Source: an uncultured Flammeovirgaceae bacterium
GTDB lineage: Bacteria > Bacteroidota > Bacteroidia > Cytophagales > Cyclobacteriaceae
DNA: 64,000 nucleotides
Direction of reading: 5' to 3'
Assembly (NCBI GenBank): GCA_937883755.1
Contig: CAKZYA010000062.1
Span: forward strand, 62,001 to 126,000
Shown here: positions 9,652 through 19,040 of the stretch, piece after piece
Position numbering within the stretch: position 1 is the first letter of the stretch
Layout of the letters: each line of letters begins with the position of its first letter
The notes under the pieces: model-generated
Seen by the model: only the letters and a program-made list of their open reading frames with translations
Told to the model about the DNA's origin: nothing
The model's database searches: none
Translations under genes and position numbers: made by a program

Positions 9652-11184
9652 TTAAGTATTTCCGTTCAACTGCTCTACGGCCTGCCGTATTCGACTCATC
9701 ACCTCCTGACGGCCTAGTACTTCCATGGTGCTCATTAGATCAGGGCCACCGCCTTGTCCGGTGAGAGCCAGACGTAACGCGGGCATCACTTTGCCTAAAC
9801 CCATTTGCCGATCTTCTAACAACTGCTGTAGTTGCTGCTTAGCACTTTCGGCTGACAACTTTTCGTCAGAACCTTCTAGTACTTCCGCGTAAGCAAGCAG
9901 TGCATCCGAGGCCTCGGCTTTCCACTTTTTCCGCACCATTTTCTCATCGTAATGCTCAGGCGGTTGATAGAAGTACTGGGCTGTGCTCCAGATCTCCTGC
10001 GGAAAAGTAATACGCTCTTTCATCAATCCACACACCTGCTCCGCTTTTTCTGGGCTACTTTCAATGCCGTTTTCTGACAAGTCTTTAAGAAGATATTTAG
10101 CTAGGGATGAGTTGGGCAGTTCCTTAAGATATTGCTGATTAAACCACTTGGCTTTCTCAATATCGAACTTAGCCCCGGCCTTACTGACCCGATCCAGACC
10201 AAACACTTTCACTAATTCTTCTAAGCTAAACAACTCTTCTTCATCACCCGGATGCCAACCTAGCAATGCCAGAAAGTTTACCGTCGCCTCGGGCAAGTAA
10301 CCTGACTCGCGAAAACCAGGAGAAACCTCTTCTGACTGTGGATTTTTCCAATCGAACGGATACACTGGGAAGCCGAAACGGTCGCCACTGCGCTTGCTGA
10401 GTTTTCCTTTGCCATCGGGATTCATTAGCAATGGTAAGTGGGCAAACTGCGGCATACTATCTTCCCAACCCAAGTAGCGATAAAGTAACACGTGCAGCGG
10501 AGCCGATGGCAACCATTCCTCTCCCCGGATAACGTGAGAAATCTTCATTAAATAATCATCTACTACATTAGCCAAATGATAAGTCGGCAAACCATCAGAT
10601 TTTAGCAGCACTTTATCGTCTAGGGTAGACGAATGGACTTTTACCTCTCCTCGTACTAAATCATTCAATTGTATCTCCTCATCTTCCGGAGTTTTTATTC
10701 GTAGCACGTAGGGTTCGTCACTCTTTAATTTCGCCGCTACTTCCTCTTCTGAAAGAGTCAATGAATTCTTCATACTCATCCGGCTAGTGGCATCGTACTG
10801 CGGGTTTTTACCTTCTGCTTGTAATCGCTCCCGCATGGTGTTCAACTCATCCGAAGTATCAAAAGCATAGTAAGCGTATCCGGCATCCAGCAATTGCTGA
10901 GTATACTGCTGGTAGATATTTTTTCGTTCAGACTGTCGGTAGGGTGCGTATTTACCCCCTTCTACTACTCCCTCGTCAGGTGAAATTCCGCACCAATCCA
11001 GTGCTTCCCGAATATATTCCTCCGCCCCTGGTACGAAGCGGGTTTGATCAGTATCTTCAATCCGCAGAATAAATGTCCCTTGATGTTGTTTGGCAAATAG
11101 GTAATTATATAGGGCGGTACGTACCCCGCCAATGTGCAGTGGCCCCGTCGGACTGGGGGCAAATCGTACTCGTACTGGTCTCAT
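9652..11184 (-). CDS. gltX: Glutamyl-tRNA synthetase
   Basis: This class I aminoacyl-tRNA synthetase charges tRNA-Glu with glutamate. The class I HIGH motif appears as HIGG (about residues 17-20) after the FAPSPTGPLHIGG start typical of GltX. The KMSKS loop appears as KLSKR near residue 264. The length of 510 residues is normal. A tRNA-Glu(TTC)-like gene lies in the RNA-repair locus at 24458, but the two are not linked by operon. The start ATG agrees with the conserved N terminus. Confidence 0.97.
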   Translation of the reverse strand: MRPVRVRFAPSPTGPLHIGGVRTALYNYLFAKQHQGTFILRIEDTDQTRFVPGAEEYIREALDWCGISPDEGVVEGGKYAPYRQSERKNIYQQYTQQLLDAGYAYYAFDTSDELNTMRERLQAEGKNPQYDATSRMSMKNSLTLSEEEVAAKLKSDEPYVLRIKTPEDEEIQLNDLVRGEVKVHSSTLDDKVLLKSDGLPTYHLANVVDDYLMKISHVIRGEEWLPSAPLHVLLYRYLGWEDSMPQFAHLPLLMNPDGKGKLSKRSGDRFGFPVYPFDWKNPQSEEVSPGFRESGYLPEATVNFLALLGWHPGDEEELFSLEELVKVFGLDRVSKAGAKFDIEKAKWFNQQYLKELPNSSLAKYLLKDLSENGIESSPEKAEQVCGLMKERITFPQEIWSTAQYFYQPPEHYDEKMVRKKWKAEASDALLAYAEVLEGSDEKLSAESAKQQLQQLLEDRQMGLGKVMPALRLALTGQGGGPDLMSTMEVLGRQEVMSRIRQAVEQLNGNT

Positions 11185-11343
11185 GGCTACTTTAACCGCT
11201 TAGTGATTTAAAAGTTGCCTGCAAGATAATGAAATGAGTTACCACCGTTCGTTAACGAGGCAAAGTTTCGTAAATTTCACCGATGAAACCATTTAGATAA
11301 TGTCTGTTTTCATCTTTCATATCTCATCTTTTGCCAATTGTCT

Positions 11344-12480
11344 ATGATTCATCAATTTAATTTTCCTACCGTTGTTCGCTTTGGTGAGGGAGTCGTTCGG
11401 GAATTGGGCGACTATCTGAAAAGTCAGGTAAGTCAACGGCCGTTACTCATTACTGATGGGGTAGTGGCGAAGCTAGCCTTCTTCGAGAAAATTATGACTG
11501 ATCTGAAGCAGCAAGGTCTGTCCCCCGAACTATTCTGCGATATTTCCAAAAATCCGGTAAAATCTGATGTAACTAAAGGAAACCGAGCCTATCACGAACA
11601 CGAAAATGATGCAATTATCGGCCTAGGCGGCGGAGCGGCAATGGATGTAGCCCGGGCGGTGGCACTCAGTATTAATAACACCCGAGATTTACTGGAGTAC
11701 GACGAACTCACTGGTGGCGATCAGTACATTACTGAACCAGTGCCATTGTTTGTAACTGTTCCTACTACGGCGGGTACGGGCAGCGAAGTGGGGCGTAGTG
11801 CAATTATTTCGGATGATGTAACTCGCAAAAAACATATTCTCTTCCATCCCAGCCTGATGGCACAAATTGTGTTTGCCGACCCTGAACTCACCTATGAACT
11901 ACCTCCGGCAGTTACTGCCGCTACTGGTATGGATGCCCTGACTCATAACATGGAAGCTTACTTAGCAAAAAACTATCACCCCATGGCCGATGGTATTGCC
12001 CTAGAAGGAATCCGTATGATCTCCCGATCCTTAGAAAAAGCAGTGAAACAACCGGATGCAGAATCACGGCGGGAGATGCTACTAGCTTCGCTGATGGGTG
12101 CCGTAGCTTTTCAAAAGGGTTTGGGAGTGGTTCACTCGCTGGCGCATCCGCTTTCGGCTTTGGTAGATATGCACCACGGACTGGCGAATGCTATCTGTCT
12201 GCCTTACGGACTAGGATTTAATGTAGCGGGTTTTGAAGATCGATTTGCCACAATAGCTCAAGCTATGCAGTTGACTAACCAAAACGGAGAAGCCGTCATT
12301 GAAGCATTGTTTCACCTGAACGAAGCCATCGGCTTACCTACCCGCTTGGGCGAAGCAGGGGTGATTGAAGAACATCTGGAGGAACTAGCAACACTCGCTT
12401 CCGAAGATTTTGCTCATCCGAATAATCCTAAACCTGTAAGCCGTGAGGATTTTGTAAAACTGTATACTGCTGCCCTGTGA
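11344..12480 (+). CDS. Iron-containing alcohol dehydrogenase
   Basis: A 378-residue group III (Fe-dependent) alcohol dehydrogenase. The NAD(P)-binding GLGGGAAMDVAR stretch, the TTAGTGSEVGRSA motif and the metal-ligand histidine region HSLAHPLSALVDMHHG are all present. The open frame extends upstream to a TTG at 11338, but the ATG at 11344 gives the standard N terminus (MIHQFNFP) and is preferred. The last four bases overlap the GTG start of the next gene, so the pair is translationally coupled. The substrate is unknown; the neighbour suggests amine or gamma-glutamyl metabolism. Confidence 0.92.
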   Translation: MIHQFNFPTVVRFGEGVVRELGDYLKSQVSQRPLLITDGVVAKLAFFEKIMTDLKQQGLSPELFCDISKNPVKSDVTKGNRAYHEHENDAIIGLGGGAAMDVARAVALSINNTRDLLEYDELTGGDQYITEPVPLFVTVPTTAGTGSEVGRSAIISDDVTRKKHILFHPSLMAQIVFADPELTYELPPAVTAATGMDALTHNMEAYLAKNYHPMADGIALEGIRMISRSLEKAVKQPDAESRREMLLASLMGAVAFQKGLGVVHSLAHPLSALVDMHHGLANAICLPYGLGFNVAGFEDRFATIAQAMQLTNQNGEAVIEALFHLNEAIGLPTRLGEAGVIEEHLEELATLASEDFAHPNNPKPVSREDFVKLYTAAL

Positions 12481-13214
12481 TCAAAATTGGAGTATCAGCT
12501 TGCATCATGTACCCTGATTCAGAGCGCGCTTATTTTTCAGCTAAACACCTCTGCTATCTGGAGCGCGATATGGCTCGCTACCTGCACCGCCCTAATGTAC
12601 TGCCAATATTAATTCCCCATCTGGAGCAAGAAGAACTAGCGAATTTTCTAGCACAAATGGATGGCTTCGTTTTTCAGGGCGGCTCCGATTTAGCCCCCGA
12701 AACCTACGGTGAGAAACCCATCGGTCGCTGGTTGGGTGATCCGCTACGCGATGAGTACGAACTGGATATTCTGGACTACGCCATTAAAAACCATAAACCT
12801 GTTTTTGGCATTTGCCGAGGCTTTCAGGTGATGAACGTGTATTTCGGTGGAAATTTATACCAAGATATTGCTACCCAGCAACCCGAACTAGATCAGCATC
12901 GGGACGCAGTGCTTTACGACCAGCTAAACCATCCCGTGCTTTTGGAAGAAGAAAAACTGCTAGCCCGTTTACATCAAGATGAATCTAATCGAATGGTCAA
13001 CACCGTTCATCACCAAGCCGTGAAGGATTTGGGCAGAAATCTAGAAGTACTTGCCACTTCGCCCGATGGACTCGTAGAAGCCTTTCTGTGGAACCAAACC
13101 GAAGAAGGCAAAGTATTTGGCGTACAGTGGCACCCCGAGTTCTTCGCCAATTCTCAGATTCCTTTAATGGACGCCGAAAAGGTTTATACGCATTTTTTGG
13201 GGTTTTGCCGATAG
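12477..13214 (+). CDS. Class I glutamine amidotransferase-like C26 peptidase (PuuD-like)
   Basis: This 245-residue protein resembles gamma-glutamyl-gamma-aminobutyrate hydrolases. The nucleophile elbow GICRGFQ holds the catalytic cysteine near residue 115, the oxyanion region is FQGGSDLAP, and the histidine-glutamate pair sits in VQWHPEF near the C terminus. The GTG start at 12477 overlaps the dehydrogenase stop codon. PuuD-type enzymes release GABA from gamma-glutamyl-GABA in putrescine breakdown; the coupled dehydrogenase and the aldehyde dehydrogenase at 17374 would fit such a route. That pathway is inference. Confidence 0.88.
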   Translation: MIKIGVSACIMYPDSERAYFSAKHLCYLERDMARYLHRPNVLPILIPHLEQEELANFLAQMDGFVFQGGSDLAPETYGEKPIGRWLGDPLRDEYELDILDYAIKNHKPVFGICRGFQVMNVYFGGNLYQDIATQQPELDQHRDAVLYDQLNHPVLLEEEKLLARLHQDESNRMVNTVHHQAVKDLGRNLEVLATSPDGLVEAFLWNQTEEGKVFGVQWHPEFFANSQIPLMDAEKVYTHFLGFCR

Positions 13215-13439
13215 AGCAGGTTTGTAGACATTGAGCCCTTTACGACCATAGCATCGGTTAATGACGAAAGGGAGCTCGATTCTAAGATTATATAAAAACT
13301 GATTATTTCCATTTTAGCAAAATATTTTACTCGCTGATAATCAGCATATTGCGAATTATAGATATTGGAGAATAAAAAACATTTCTCTTTTTATACAGCT
13401 TCGCAATTACGGATCAGAAGAGTAATATCTTAGGTAGAT

Positions 13440-13946
13440 ATGAATGTATTTAAAGTAGATTCAGCGAGTCATTTCCGCCACCTTTGGTCATTAATGGTGC
13501 TAAGTGTAATACTTCCAATAGTCGGATACTATTTGATGCTTTATAAATTAGGTGAATTTAATGTAGAAGCAGCTTTAATTGTTTCTTTTGTAGTTTTTAC
13601 AACACTTATTCTTCCACTTTTGATACTTCATATTAACTATTATCTATACAGCAAAAACGATAAGTTTTTGTATGATGAATCTCGAGAGATTATGGTTTAT
13701 GAAAGAAAAGGAATGGTAACGGAATTTGAAGCGAAGAATATAGAATCCGTTGTAAGCTACAAGTCTTGGCCTTTGGCAGAAAATCGCACACCAATTTTTC
13801 CTTGGGATGTATATCATTATACTGCTATCGAGTTGAAAAATGGGAGCTTGTTAAAAGTGTCTAGTTTAGTGGTCTATGAATTTGATAAGAAGGTTAAAAT
13901 AGATGGTATTAGGATTAGGAAAACGTTCTATCCTTGGATAGGGTAA
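13440..13946 (+). CDS. Membrane protein of unknown function
   Basis: A 168-residue protein with two hydrophobic helices (about residues 16-36 and 44-66). A soluble C-terminal half follows, made mostly of predicted strands with the pattern of a PH-like domain (IMVYERKG, AIELKNGSLLKV). I do not recognise a family. The gene is more AT-rich than its neighbours and stands alone between two spacers of about 225 and 140 nt in which I see no other gene. Function unknown. Confidence 0.6.
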   Translation: MNVFKVDSASHFRHLWSLMVLSVILPIVGYYLMLYKLGEFNVEAALIVSFVVFTTLILPLLILHINYYLYSKNDKFLYDESREIMVYERKGMVTEFEAKNIESVVSYKSWPLAENRTPIFPWDVYHYTAIELKNGSLLKVSSLVVYEFDKKVKIDGIRIRKTFYPWIG

Positions 13947-14085
13947 GGTAAATAGCTTCGCTATCTGGGACATTCTATTGCGAATTTTAATATCTCTGGA
14001 TTTGCAATCCACCGATACTAATGCTTATCCAACAAGTCCCCCGACAGATGCTTTTTGCCACTTCTGCCGAGGGGTGTAAGTTCAT

Positions 14086-14547
14086 TTATTTATTATTAGC
14101 ACTTTGTAAATCGCGGGTGTTCTTTTGAACGGCGATGGCTGAGAACATGCTTAGCAAGAAGCTCATGCTGTAAAATCCTTTTTCACTTAGAGTTAAATCA
14201 GCGTTCCACAAGCCGATGGTAAGCAAGGTGACCGAGAGAATGGCCGCAAACCAACTGATACCATAGTAAAGATCAGTTACTGGGATGCCTTCCAGGCGGT
14301 CGCGCACACTCTTCTGTACGGATACTACCGCAAACAGCCCGAACATAATCAGGGTGAAATAATATCCTTTTTCGTTGAGCTCCATCGCGGCATTGTACAA
14401 GCCAATGAAGTAAGCGGTCATTCCCACCAAAAGCATCGTCCAGGAAACGGCCACGAACGCATTAGAAGGACGTTCCACTTTCCGGTTCGGTGCGTTGTCC
14501 TGATATTTATTAACTGATTCGTTTTTTTCTTCAATGATCTGATTCAT
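14086..14547 (-). CDS. YiaA/YiaB-family inner membrane protein
   Basis: A 153-residue protein with two copies of the YiaAB two-helix unit. Each copy has a helix pair ending in a recurring motif: KGYYF...VQKSVRDR in the first half and KGFYS...VQKNTRDL in the second. The paired duplication is directly visible. YiaAB proteins are small inner-membrane proteins without a known biochemical role. The gene precedes (in transcription order, follows) the Crp/Fnr regulator gene by 77 nt on the same strand. Confidence 0.85.
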   Translation of the reverse strand: MNQIIEEKNESVNKYQDNAPNRKVERPSNAFVAVSWTMLLVGMTAYFIGLYNAAMELNEKGYYFTLIMFGLFAVVSVQKSVRDRLEGIPVTDLYYGISWFAAILSVTLLTIGLWNADLTLSEKGFYSMSFLLSMFSAIAVQKNTRDLQSANNK

Positions 14548-14624
14548 AGCATAATTTCGTTTGATGATGAATCAAAGGTCAGGACTTTCCGACACCGGAA
14601 CATTTACATATGTAAATAAATGAT

Positions 14625-15200
14625 TCAGTCCTTTTTTGCCCGAATTCGGCTTAACTGAGTCGGGGTTATGCCCAGATAAGAAGCTACGTGGTACTGAGCC
14701 ACCTGATTTTCCAGTTCGGGAAACTGTTGCTGAAACATAGCGTAGCGTTCCGAGGCATCGTTCATGACCAGCGACATTTCGCGGCGTTCTTTCTTCACAA
14801 AGAAATCTTCAGCAATCACCCGGTTCAGCCTTTCTACCATAGGATGCTCTTCGTAGAGTGCCAAAATTCGCGCAAAGTTGGTTTGTAGCAACTCGCAATC
14901 GGTCAGGCACTGAATGTTAATCATATTCCGCTGACCCGTAATCAAGGAGGAATACGCCCCGACGATAGCCGGATTGGTAAAGAAAATCTTGTTGAATTCT
15001 TCGCCCTTAGGACTACGATAATACGCCCGAAGAACGCCGGATTTCACAAACGCCAGCTTCTTAGCAAACTCGCCCTCGGTCGCTAAGTGGTCACCTTTCT
15101 GCATTGCTACGGGTTCAAACAAATTTAGCAAAGCCTGCATAGAAGCCGTTGGTAGAGAAGTGAAACTGCTCAGATATTTCTCAAAGGAGTACATAGACAC
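14625..15200 (-). CDS. Crp/Fnr-family transcriptional regulator
   Basis: A 191-residue regulator with an N-terminal cyclic-nucleotide-binding-like beta barrel (about residues 15-120). A dimer helix and a short C-terminal helix-turn-helix (HVASYLGITPTQLSRIR) follow. This compact form, with Leu-Ser-Arg in the recognition helix, is the Bacteroidota type that often lacks the residues needed to bind cAMP. It may act on the adjacent YiaAB gene. It ends 17 nt downstream of the interrupted ABC ATPase gene on the same strand. Confidence 0.88.
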   Translation of the reverse strand: MSMYSFEKYLSSFTSLPTASMQALLNLFEPVAMQKGDHLATEGEFAKKLAFVKSGVLRAYYRSPKGEEFNKIFFTNPAIVGAYSSLITGQRNMINIQCLTDCELLQTNFARILALYEEHPMVERLNRVIAEDFFVKKERREMSLVMNDASERYAMFQQQFPELENQVAQYHVASYLGITPTQLSRIRAKKD

Positions 15201-15217
15201 TCAAATATATGCTTTTA

Positions 15218-16083
15218 TCACTTCAACAGCTTTCTTACCAATGCAGCATTCTTTTCTTGAGAGCTGCCAAATATCTTTTCTTCCATCTCGACGTATTCTG
15301 ACGGCTGGAATGTGTGCTGAATCTGTCCATCAGCCAAGTAACTGATCGCGGTACATAAACTGATCAGCGATTCTAGGATGTGCGACGTCAGCAGAATGGT
15401 TTTGCCCTGCTCCTGCAATGTTTTAATAATCGTCTTAAGCTTTTGGGTTGTTTCCAGATCAATGCCATTGAAAGGTTCATCTAGCACCAGAATTGCCCGA
15501 TCAAGAGCGATAACTCCCATAAAAGCCAGTTTTTTCTTCATTCCGGTAGAGTAGGATTCAGTGTACTGATCTAGCGGTAGATCAAATAACTGATTCCATT
15601 CCTCGATAGCAAAGTCGGGATGATGGTATGTAAATAGCTCCAGATACTCTCGCCCAGTAATGTTGGAATAGAAGAAATTATTAGTTTCCAGATACGCCAC
15701 ATCTTTCTTCGCTAAAGAGCGAAGTGATTTAAACTTTTGGTATTAGATTCATAGGAATAGCTTCATACTCAGTAAGTTTAAGTGATACAAAGTATAGCAT
15801 AAATTGTATCAAAAGCTGAGCAAATTATTCGTTTTAATGAATTGAAAATCAAAGCTTTAGCATAAATATTCTCTAAAAAGTTTAAATCACTTTAGCGATT
15901 GTTAAACTGAATTTTACCACTAGCCAGTGATTTCAGCCCACATAAGCCTTTAATCAGCGTAGTTTTACCCGAGCCATTCAGTCCTACCAAACCATGCGTA
16001 CTTCCCGACTCAATCGTTAAATCTAAATCGCGAATAACTTCCTTCTTTCCGTAGCGAAGACTGACATGCTCAATACTGATCAT
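15218..16083 (-). pseudogene. ABC transporter ATP-binding gene split by a MITE
   Basis: The N-terminal part (15892-16083) carries Walker A (GLNGSGKTT). The C-terminal part (up to about 15717) carries the YSTGMKKKLAFMG signature and the Walker B stretch ILVLDEPFNGID. Between them lies a 172-bp element that introduces a stop right after FNNR. Removing the element and one copy of the 4-bp target duplication restores a continuous frame (FNNR-SLAKKDVAYLET). It is therefore a recently broken gene rather than two genes. It overlaps the start of its permease partner by 14 nt. Without the ATPase the transporter should be inactive unless another ATPase substitutes. Confidence 0.9.
15722..15893 (-). mobile_element. 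172-bp MITE, copy 1
   Basis: A non-coding AT-rich element with terminal inverted repeats AAGTGATTTAAACTTTT. It is flanked by a direct AGCG duplication (15718-15721 and 15894-15897). By eye it is identical, in reverse complement, to the element at 28410-28581. It is too short to encode a transposase. A non-autonomous element mobilised in trans by an unseen transposase is the simplest reading. The identity of the copies and the restored host reading frame both indicate recent movement. Confidence 0.9.
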
Positions 16084-17011
16084 ACAAATAAGTGCTTAGG
16101 TTATTTTTGGCTCGCCGATAGTAATTAATCAGCATAACTAATGGTACTGGAACAAAAAAAGGGACGAACAAACTCAGAAAATAGATAAACATGAACACAT
16201 TATTGTTCAATGTCTGCCCCGGTTCGTAAAAGCTATATTTCAGCATAATACTGAGCAGTTGGATGATAGAGCTAACCAGAAACCAGATCACCAAAACATA
16301 CCAGTATTTAATATTTACTACCAAGAAAATCAGTACCAGCGGTAAGCAGCCGATCCAGAATAAGAGCAGATGCGCTTTCCCCTTCTGCCAAAGGAAAGCG
16401 CGGGGCGGAGAATCAGCAAATACCTCAACCATCGACCGGGGCTCGGCTTCGTTGTAGAAAGTAGTAACGATGAAGGTAAAAATGACAATAACCAGCAGGG
16501 TGATAAACGGGTAGGCATAAAGCAACAATGCCGAAATATACAGCAGCCCGACCCAAAGTCCTTGTTTCCGCAAATTGCTCTTCCACTCAAACGCCAGTGC
16601 TGGAATAAAGGATAGACTGCGAATGCGACTCGCCCCAAAATTAGTTCTGATACTAATAAAAGGAACAAGGGTAATAGATACGAATAAAGATGCTACTTCT
16701 AGCCAGTGAAAATTTAGTAAAAACTCCAGGTATACCAGACTTGCCAGCAAATGATACTCTACCAGATACAGAAAGTAGGTTTGCTCATGAATCAGTTGTA
16801 AAAACACTTTATCTTTCCTGAATGTATGAAGTGAAGCGATTGACAAGAAAATAGTAACGGCTACCACATAGGTGAGCGGAGGAGTCAACGTATAGATTCT
16901 CGCTAGTGTAAAAAATACCAGTAATAGGGCAATTATGCTCCGTACTACTCCCAGCTCCTGAAGTACCCTTCCCAATTGCTTCAAATGTAACTTTAGCAGC
17001 GTGGCAACCAT
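16070..17011 (-). CDS. ABC transporter permease-like membrane protein
   Basis: A 313-residue protein with about eight hydrophobic helices and a basic cytoplasmic N terminus (LKLHLKQLGR). Its stop region overlaps the start of the ABC ATPase by 14 nt, which marks the two as a transporter pair. The fold resembles ABC-2-type exporters of Bacteroidota, though no strong family motif is visible. With the ATPase gene disrupted, this permease is probably orphaned. Confidence 0.7.
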   Translation of the reverse strand: MVATLLKLHLKQLGRVLQELGVVRSIIALLLVFFTLARIYTLTPPLTYVVAVTIFLSIASLHTFRKDKVFLQLIHEQTYFLYLVEYHLLASLVYLEFLLNFHWLEVASLFVSITLVPFISIRTNFGASRIRSLSFIPALAFEWKSNLRKQGLWVGLLYISALLLYAYPFITLLVIVIFTFIVTTFYNEAEPRSMVEVFADSPPRAFLWQKGKAHLLLFWIGCLPLVLIFLVVNIKYWYVLVIWFLVSSIIQLLSIMLKYSFYEPGQTLNNNVFMFIYFLSLFVPFFVPVPLVMLINYYRRAKNNLSTYLYDQY

Positions 17012-17373
17012 GCACTAAAAGTAAGGCTATCTATTCTTTCCACTTGCATCTATTACTCAAATAAAACGTATCTTCGTGAGAAAACACCACTTAACGTAAG
17101 CTATGAATTAAGACAATTTTCTCCGCCGAGAAGAGGAAGAATTTTCTGTTTGAGCATAGCGATCCACCGTGGACGCGGCGGGTTGCCGGTGCAATTTCAA
17201 ATTCTTCTAGATTTTTGCGCCCCACGCCGGATCTACTTTTTATCGATGGAAAATCGGACCGCCGATGCGGTAGAAACCCGCCCGGATTGAGGGCAATCAT
17301 CTGAAAATCAAGTACTTATGATTTTTCATTGTGAAGCCTAATCTATAGTTTATATTACTTACCTATTTTCAAT
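17012..17373. other. Intergenic region with inverted repeats
   Basis: I see no convincing gene in these 362 nt. Two inverted repeats stand out: GAAGAATTT near 17132 pairs with AAATTCTTC near 17201, and GGCGGGTT near 17176 pairs with AACCCGCC near 17276. The near-palindrome TCCACCGTGGA lies at 17163-17173. Its CCACCGTGG core recurs in the tRNA-Tyr-like and tRNA-Ile-like genes at 20889 and 20986. Confidence 0.5.
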
Positions 17374-18741
17374 ATGGAGATTATCAACCCAGCTACCGAA
17401 GCCCTGATTACTACGATAGAAGAGGACACCAATACTTCAGCTCAGGAGAAATATGAGAAAGTACATCAAGGCCAGAAAGACTGGCAGAAAGTGCCAATTT
17501 CTGAACGTATTGCAACTATCACTAAATTTTCCGAATTGTTGAAGAGCGAAGCTGATGAACTAGCCCAAACACTTACTCGGGAAATGGGAAAACCCCTCAA
17601 CCAGTCGCACAATGAGTTGAACGGAGCACGGGGACGCATCCAATACTTCGTAGAAAATTCGAAAAAGTGGCTAGCCGAAGAGGTAGTCACGGAAGAAGAG
17701 GGATTAGTGGAAAAGATCGCCTACGAGCCATTGGGCGTTATCGCCAATATATCGGCTTGGAATTATCCCTACCTAGTGGGAGTCAATGTATTCATTCCTG
17801 CACTAATTACCGGAAACGCCGTACTCTACAAACCTTCGGAATACACCACCCTTACCGGACTAAAGATTGGCGAATTGTTGCATCAGGCGGGAGTTCCTGA
17901 CGATGCGTTTCAGGTAGTGGTGGGAGGCGGTGAAGTAGGAAAAGCACTGCTCGACCTTCCGTTGGATGGTTACTTCTTCACTGGATCGAACCGTACTGGC
18001 AAAAGCATTTATGAAACGGTAGCTCCCAAAATGGTGCCCTGCCAGATGGAATTAGGCGGAAAAGATCCGCTCTACGTTCCCAACGATAATGCAAACGTCG
18101 CTAAAGTAGCTCAGGCGGCTGCCGAAGGAACATTTTATAACAACGGACAAAGCTGCTGCGCCGTAGAGCGCGTCTACGTACACCAGGCTATCTACGATGA
18201 GTTTATGGAAGCTTTTGGTCAGGAAGTTCAGCAGCTCAAACTGGGTAATCCGGAAGAAGATGGTGTATTCATTGGTCCATTGGCCCGACAGGAGCAGATT
18301 GCGGTGCTGGAGCAGCAGGTTCAGGATGCCATTGATAAAGGAGCCCAGCTACTGGCCGGAGGTAAAAAAGCTGATCGTACCGGTTATTATTTTGAACCGA
18401 CAGTACTCACCAATGTCAATCACCAAATGCAGGTGATGCGGGAAGAATCATTCGGCCCTATCATTGGCATCCAGCGAGTGGCTGATGACGATGAAGCAGT
18501 AACTCTGATGCAGGATACCGACTACGGACTCACTGCCGCCGTCTACTGCGACACGCAGGAGAAAGCCGAAGAAATTCTAGCGAAGATCGACAGCGGTACC
18601 GCCTACTGGAATTGTTGCGATCGTGTAAGTGCCACCCTTCCCTGGTCAGGCCGCAAAAAGTCCGGTTTTGGCAGTACCCTATCCTACCAAGGCATTCGCA
18701 CCTTCACCAAACCCAAGGCCTACCATTTGCGGAAAATTTGA
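17374..18741 (+). CDS. NAD(P)-dependent aldehyde dehydrogenase
   Basis: A 455-residue aldehyde dehydrogenase of the succinate-semialdehyde/betaine type. The nucleotide-binding FTGSNRTGKS motif, the ELGGKDP motif with its general-base glutamate, and the catalytic cysteine region NNGQSCCAVERVYV are present. It oxidises an aldehyde to a carboxylate. The substrate is not given by the sequence. Succinate semialdehyde or an aminoaldehyde would fit the PuuD-like and alcohol dehydrogenase genes 4 kb upstream, but the linkage is loose. Confidence 0.93.
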   Translation: MEIINPATEALITTIEEDTNTSAQEKYEKVHQGQKDWQKVPISERIATITKFSELLKSEADELAQTLTREMGKPLNQSHNELNGARGRIQYFVENSKKWLAEEVVTEEEGLVEKIAYEPLGVIANISAWNYPYLVGVNVFIPALITGNAVLYKPSEYTTLTGLKIGELLHQAGVPDDAFQVVVGGGEVGKALLDLPLDGYFFTGSNRTGKSIYETVAPKMVPCQMELGGKDPLYVPNDNANVAKVAQAAAEGTFYNNGQSCCAVERVYVHQAIYDEFMEAFGQEVQQLKLGNPEEDGVFIGPLARQEQIAVLEQQVQDAIDKGAQLLAGGKKADRTGYYFEPTVLTNVNHQMQVMREESFGPIIGIQRVADDDEAVTLMQDTDYGLTAAVYCDTQEKAEEILAKIDSGTAYWNCCDRVSATLPWSGRKKSGFGSTLSYQGIRTFTKPKAYHLRKI

Positions 18742-18944
18742 TTAAAAAACAATTTTACTGTGGCTATGATCTACAAAGAATAGAATAGCGATCTTGCTTC
18801 ATGACTAACGGCTCATCTACGTAACAACTGCATACTGTTTCGTTAAATGAGATGGCTTCGGGGCTGGTTCTACTTGAATTTCTCGTACTACCATCACCCA
18901 CCCCTCGCCATGACGTTATCTGTTGCTTTTCCTTCCCATCTTTC

Positions 18945-18971
18945 CGTCATTGCGAGGCACGAAGCAATCTC
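18945..18971. repeat. Short palindromic repeat (ATTGCGAGG type)
   Basis: The string CGTCATTGCGAGGCACGAAG followed by CAATCTC is a well-known type of dispersed intergenic palindrome in many bacterial genomes, with ATTGC pairing GCAAT across a short loop. It lies in the 299-nt spacer between two convergent genes, where I see no coding sequence. It could act as a transcript-stabilising hairpin or a REP-like element. Confidence 0.55.
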
Positions 18972-19040
18972 ACTGAGTGAAGCACTAGGTTGATAGGAAC
19001 TGCTACTTCATTCAAAGCTCACAATATTTGGCCAACAGTT

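Noticed and set aside
17091-17300. 69-codon ORF in the 17.0-17.4 kb spacer
   Set aside because: It coincides with inverted repeats and has no family resemblance or gene context.
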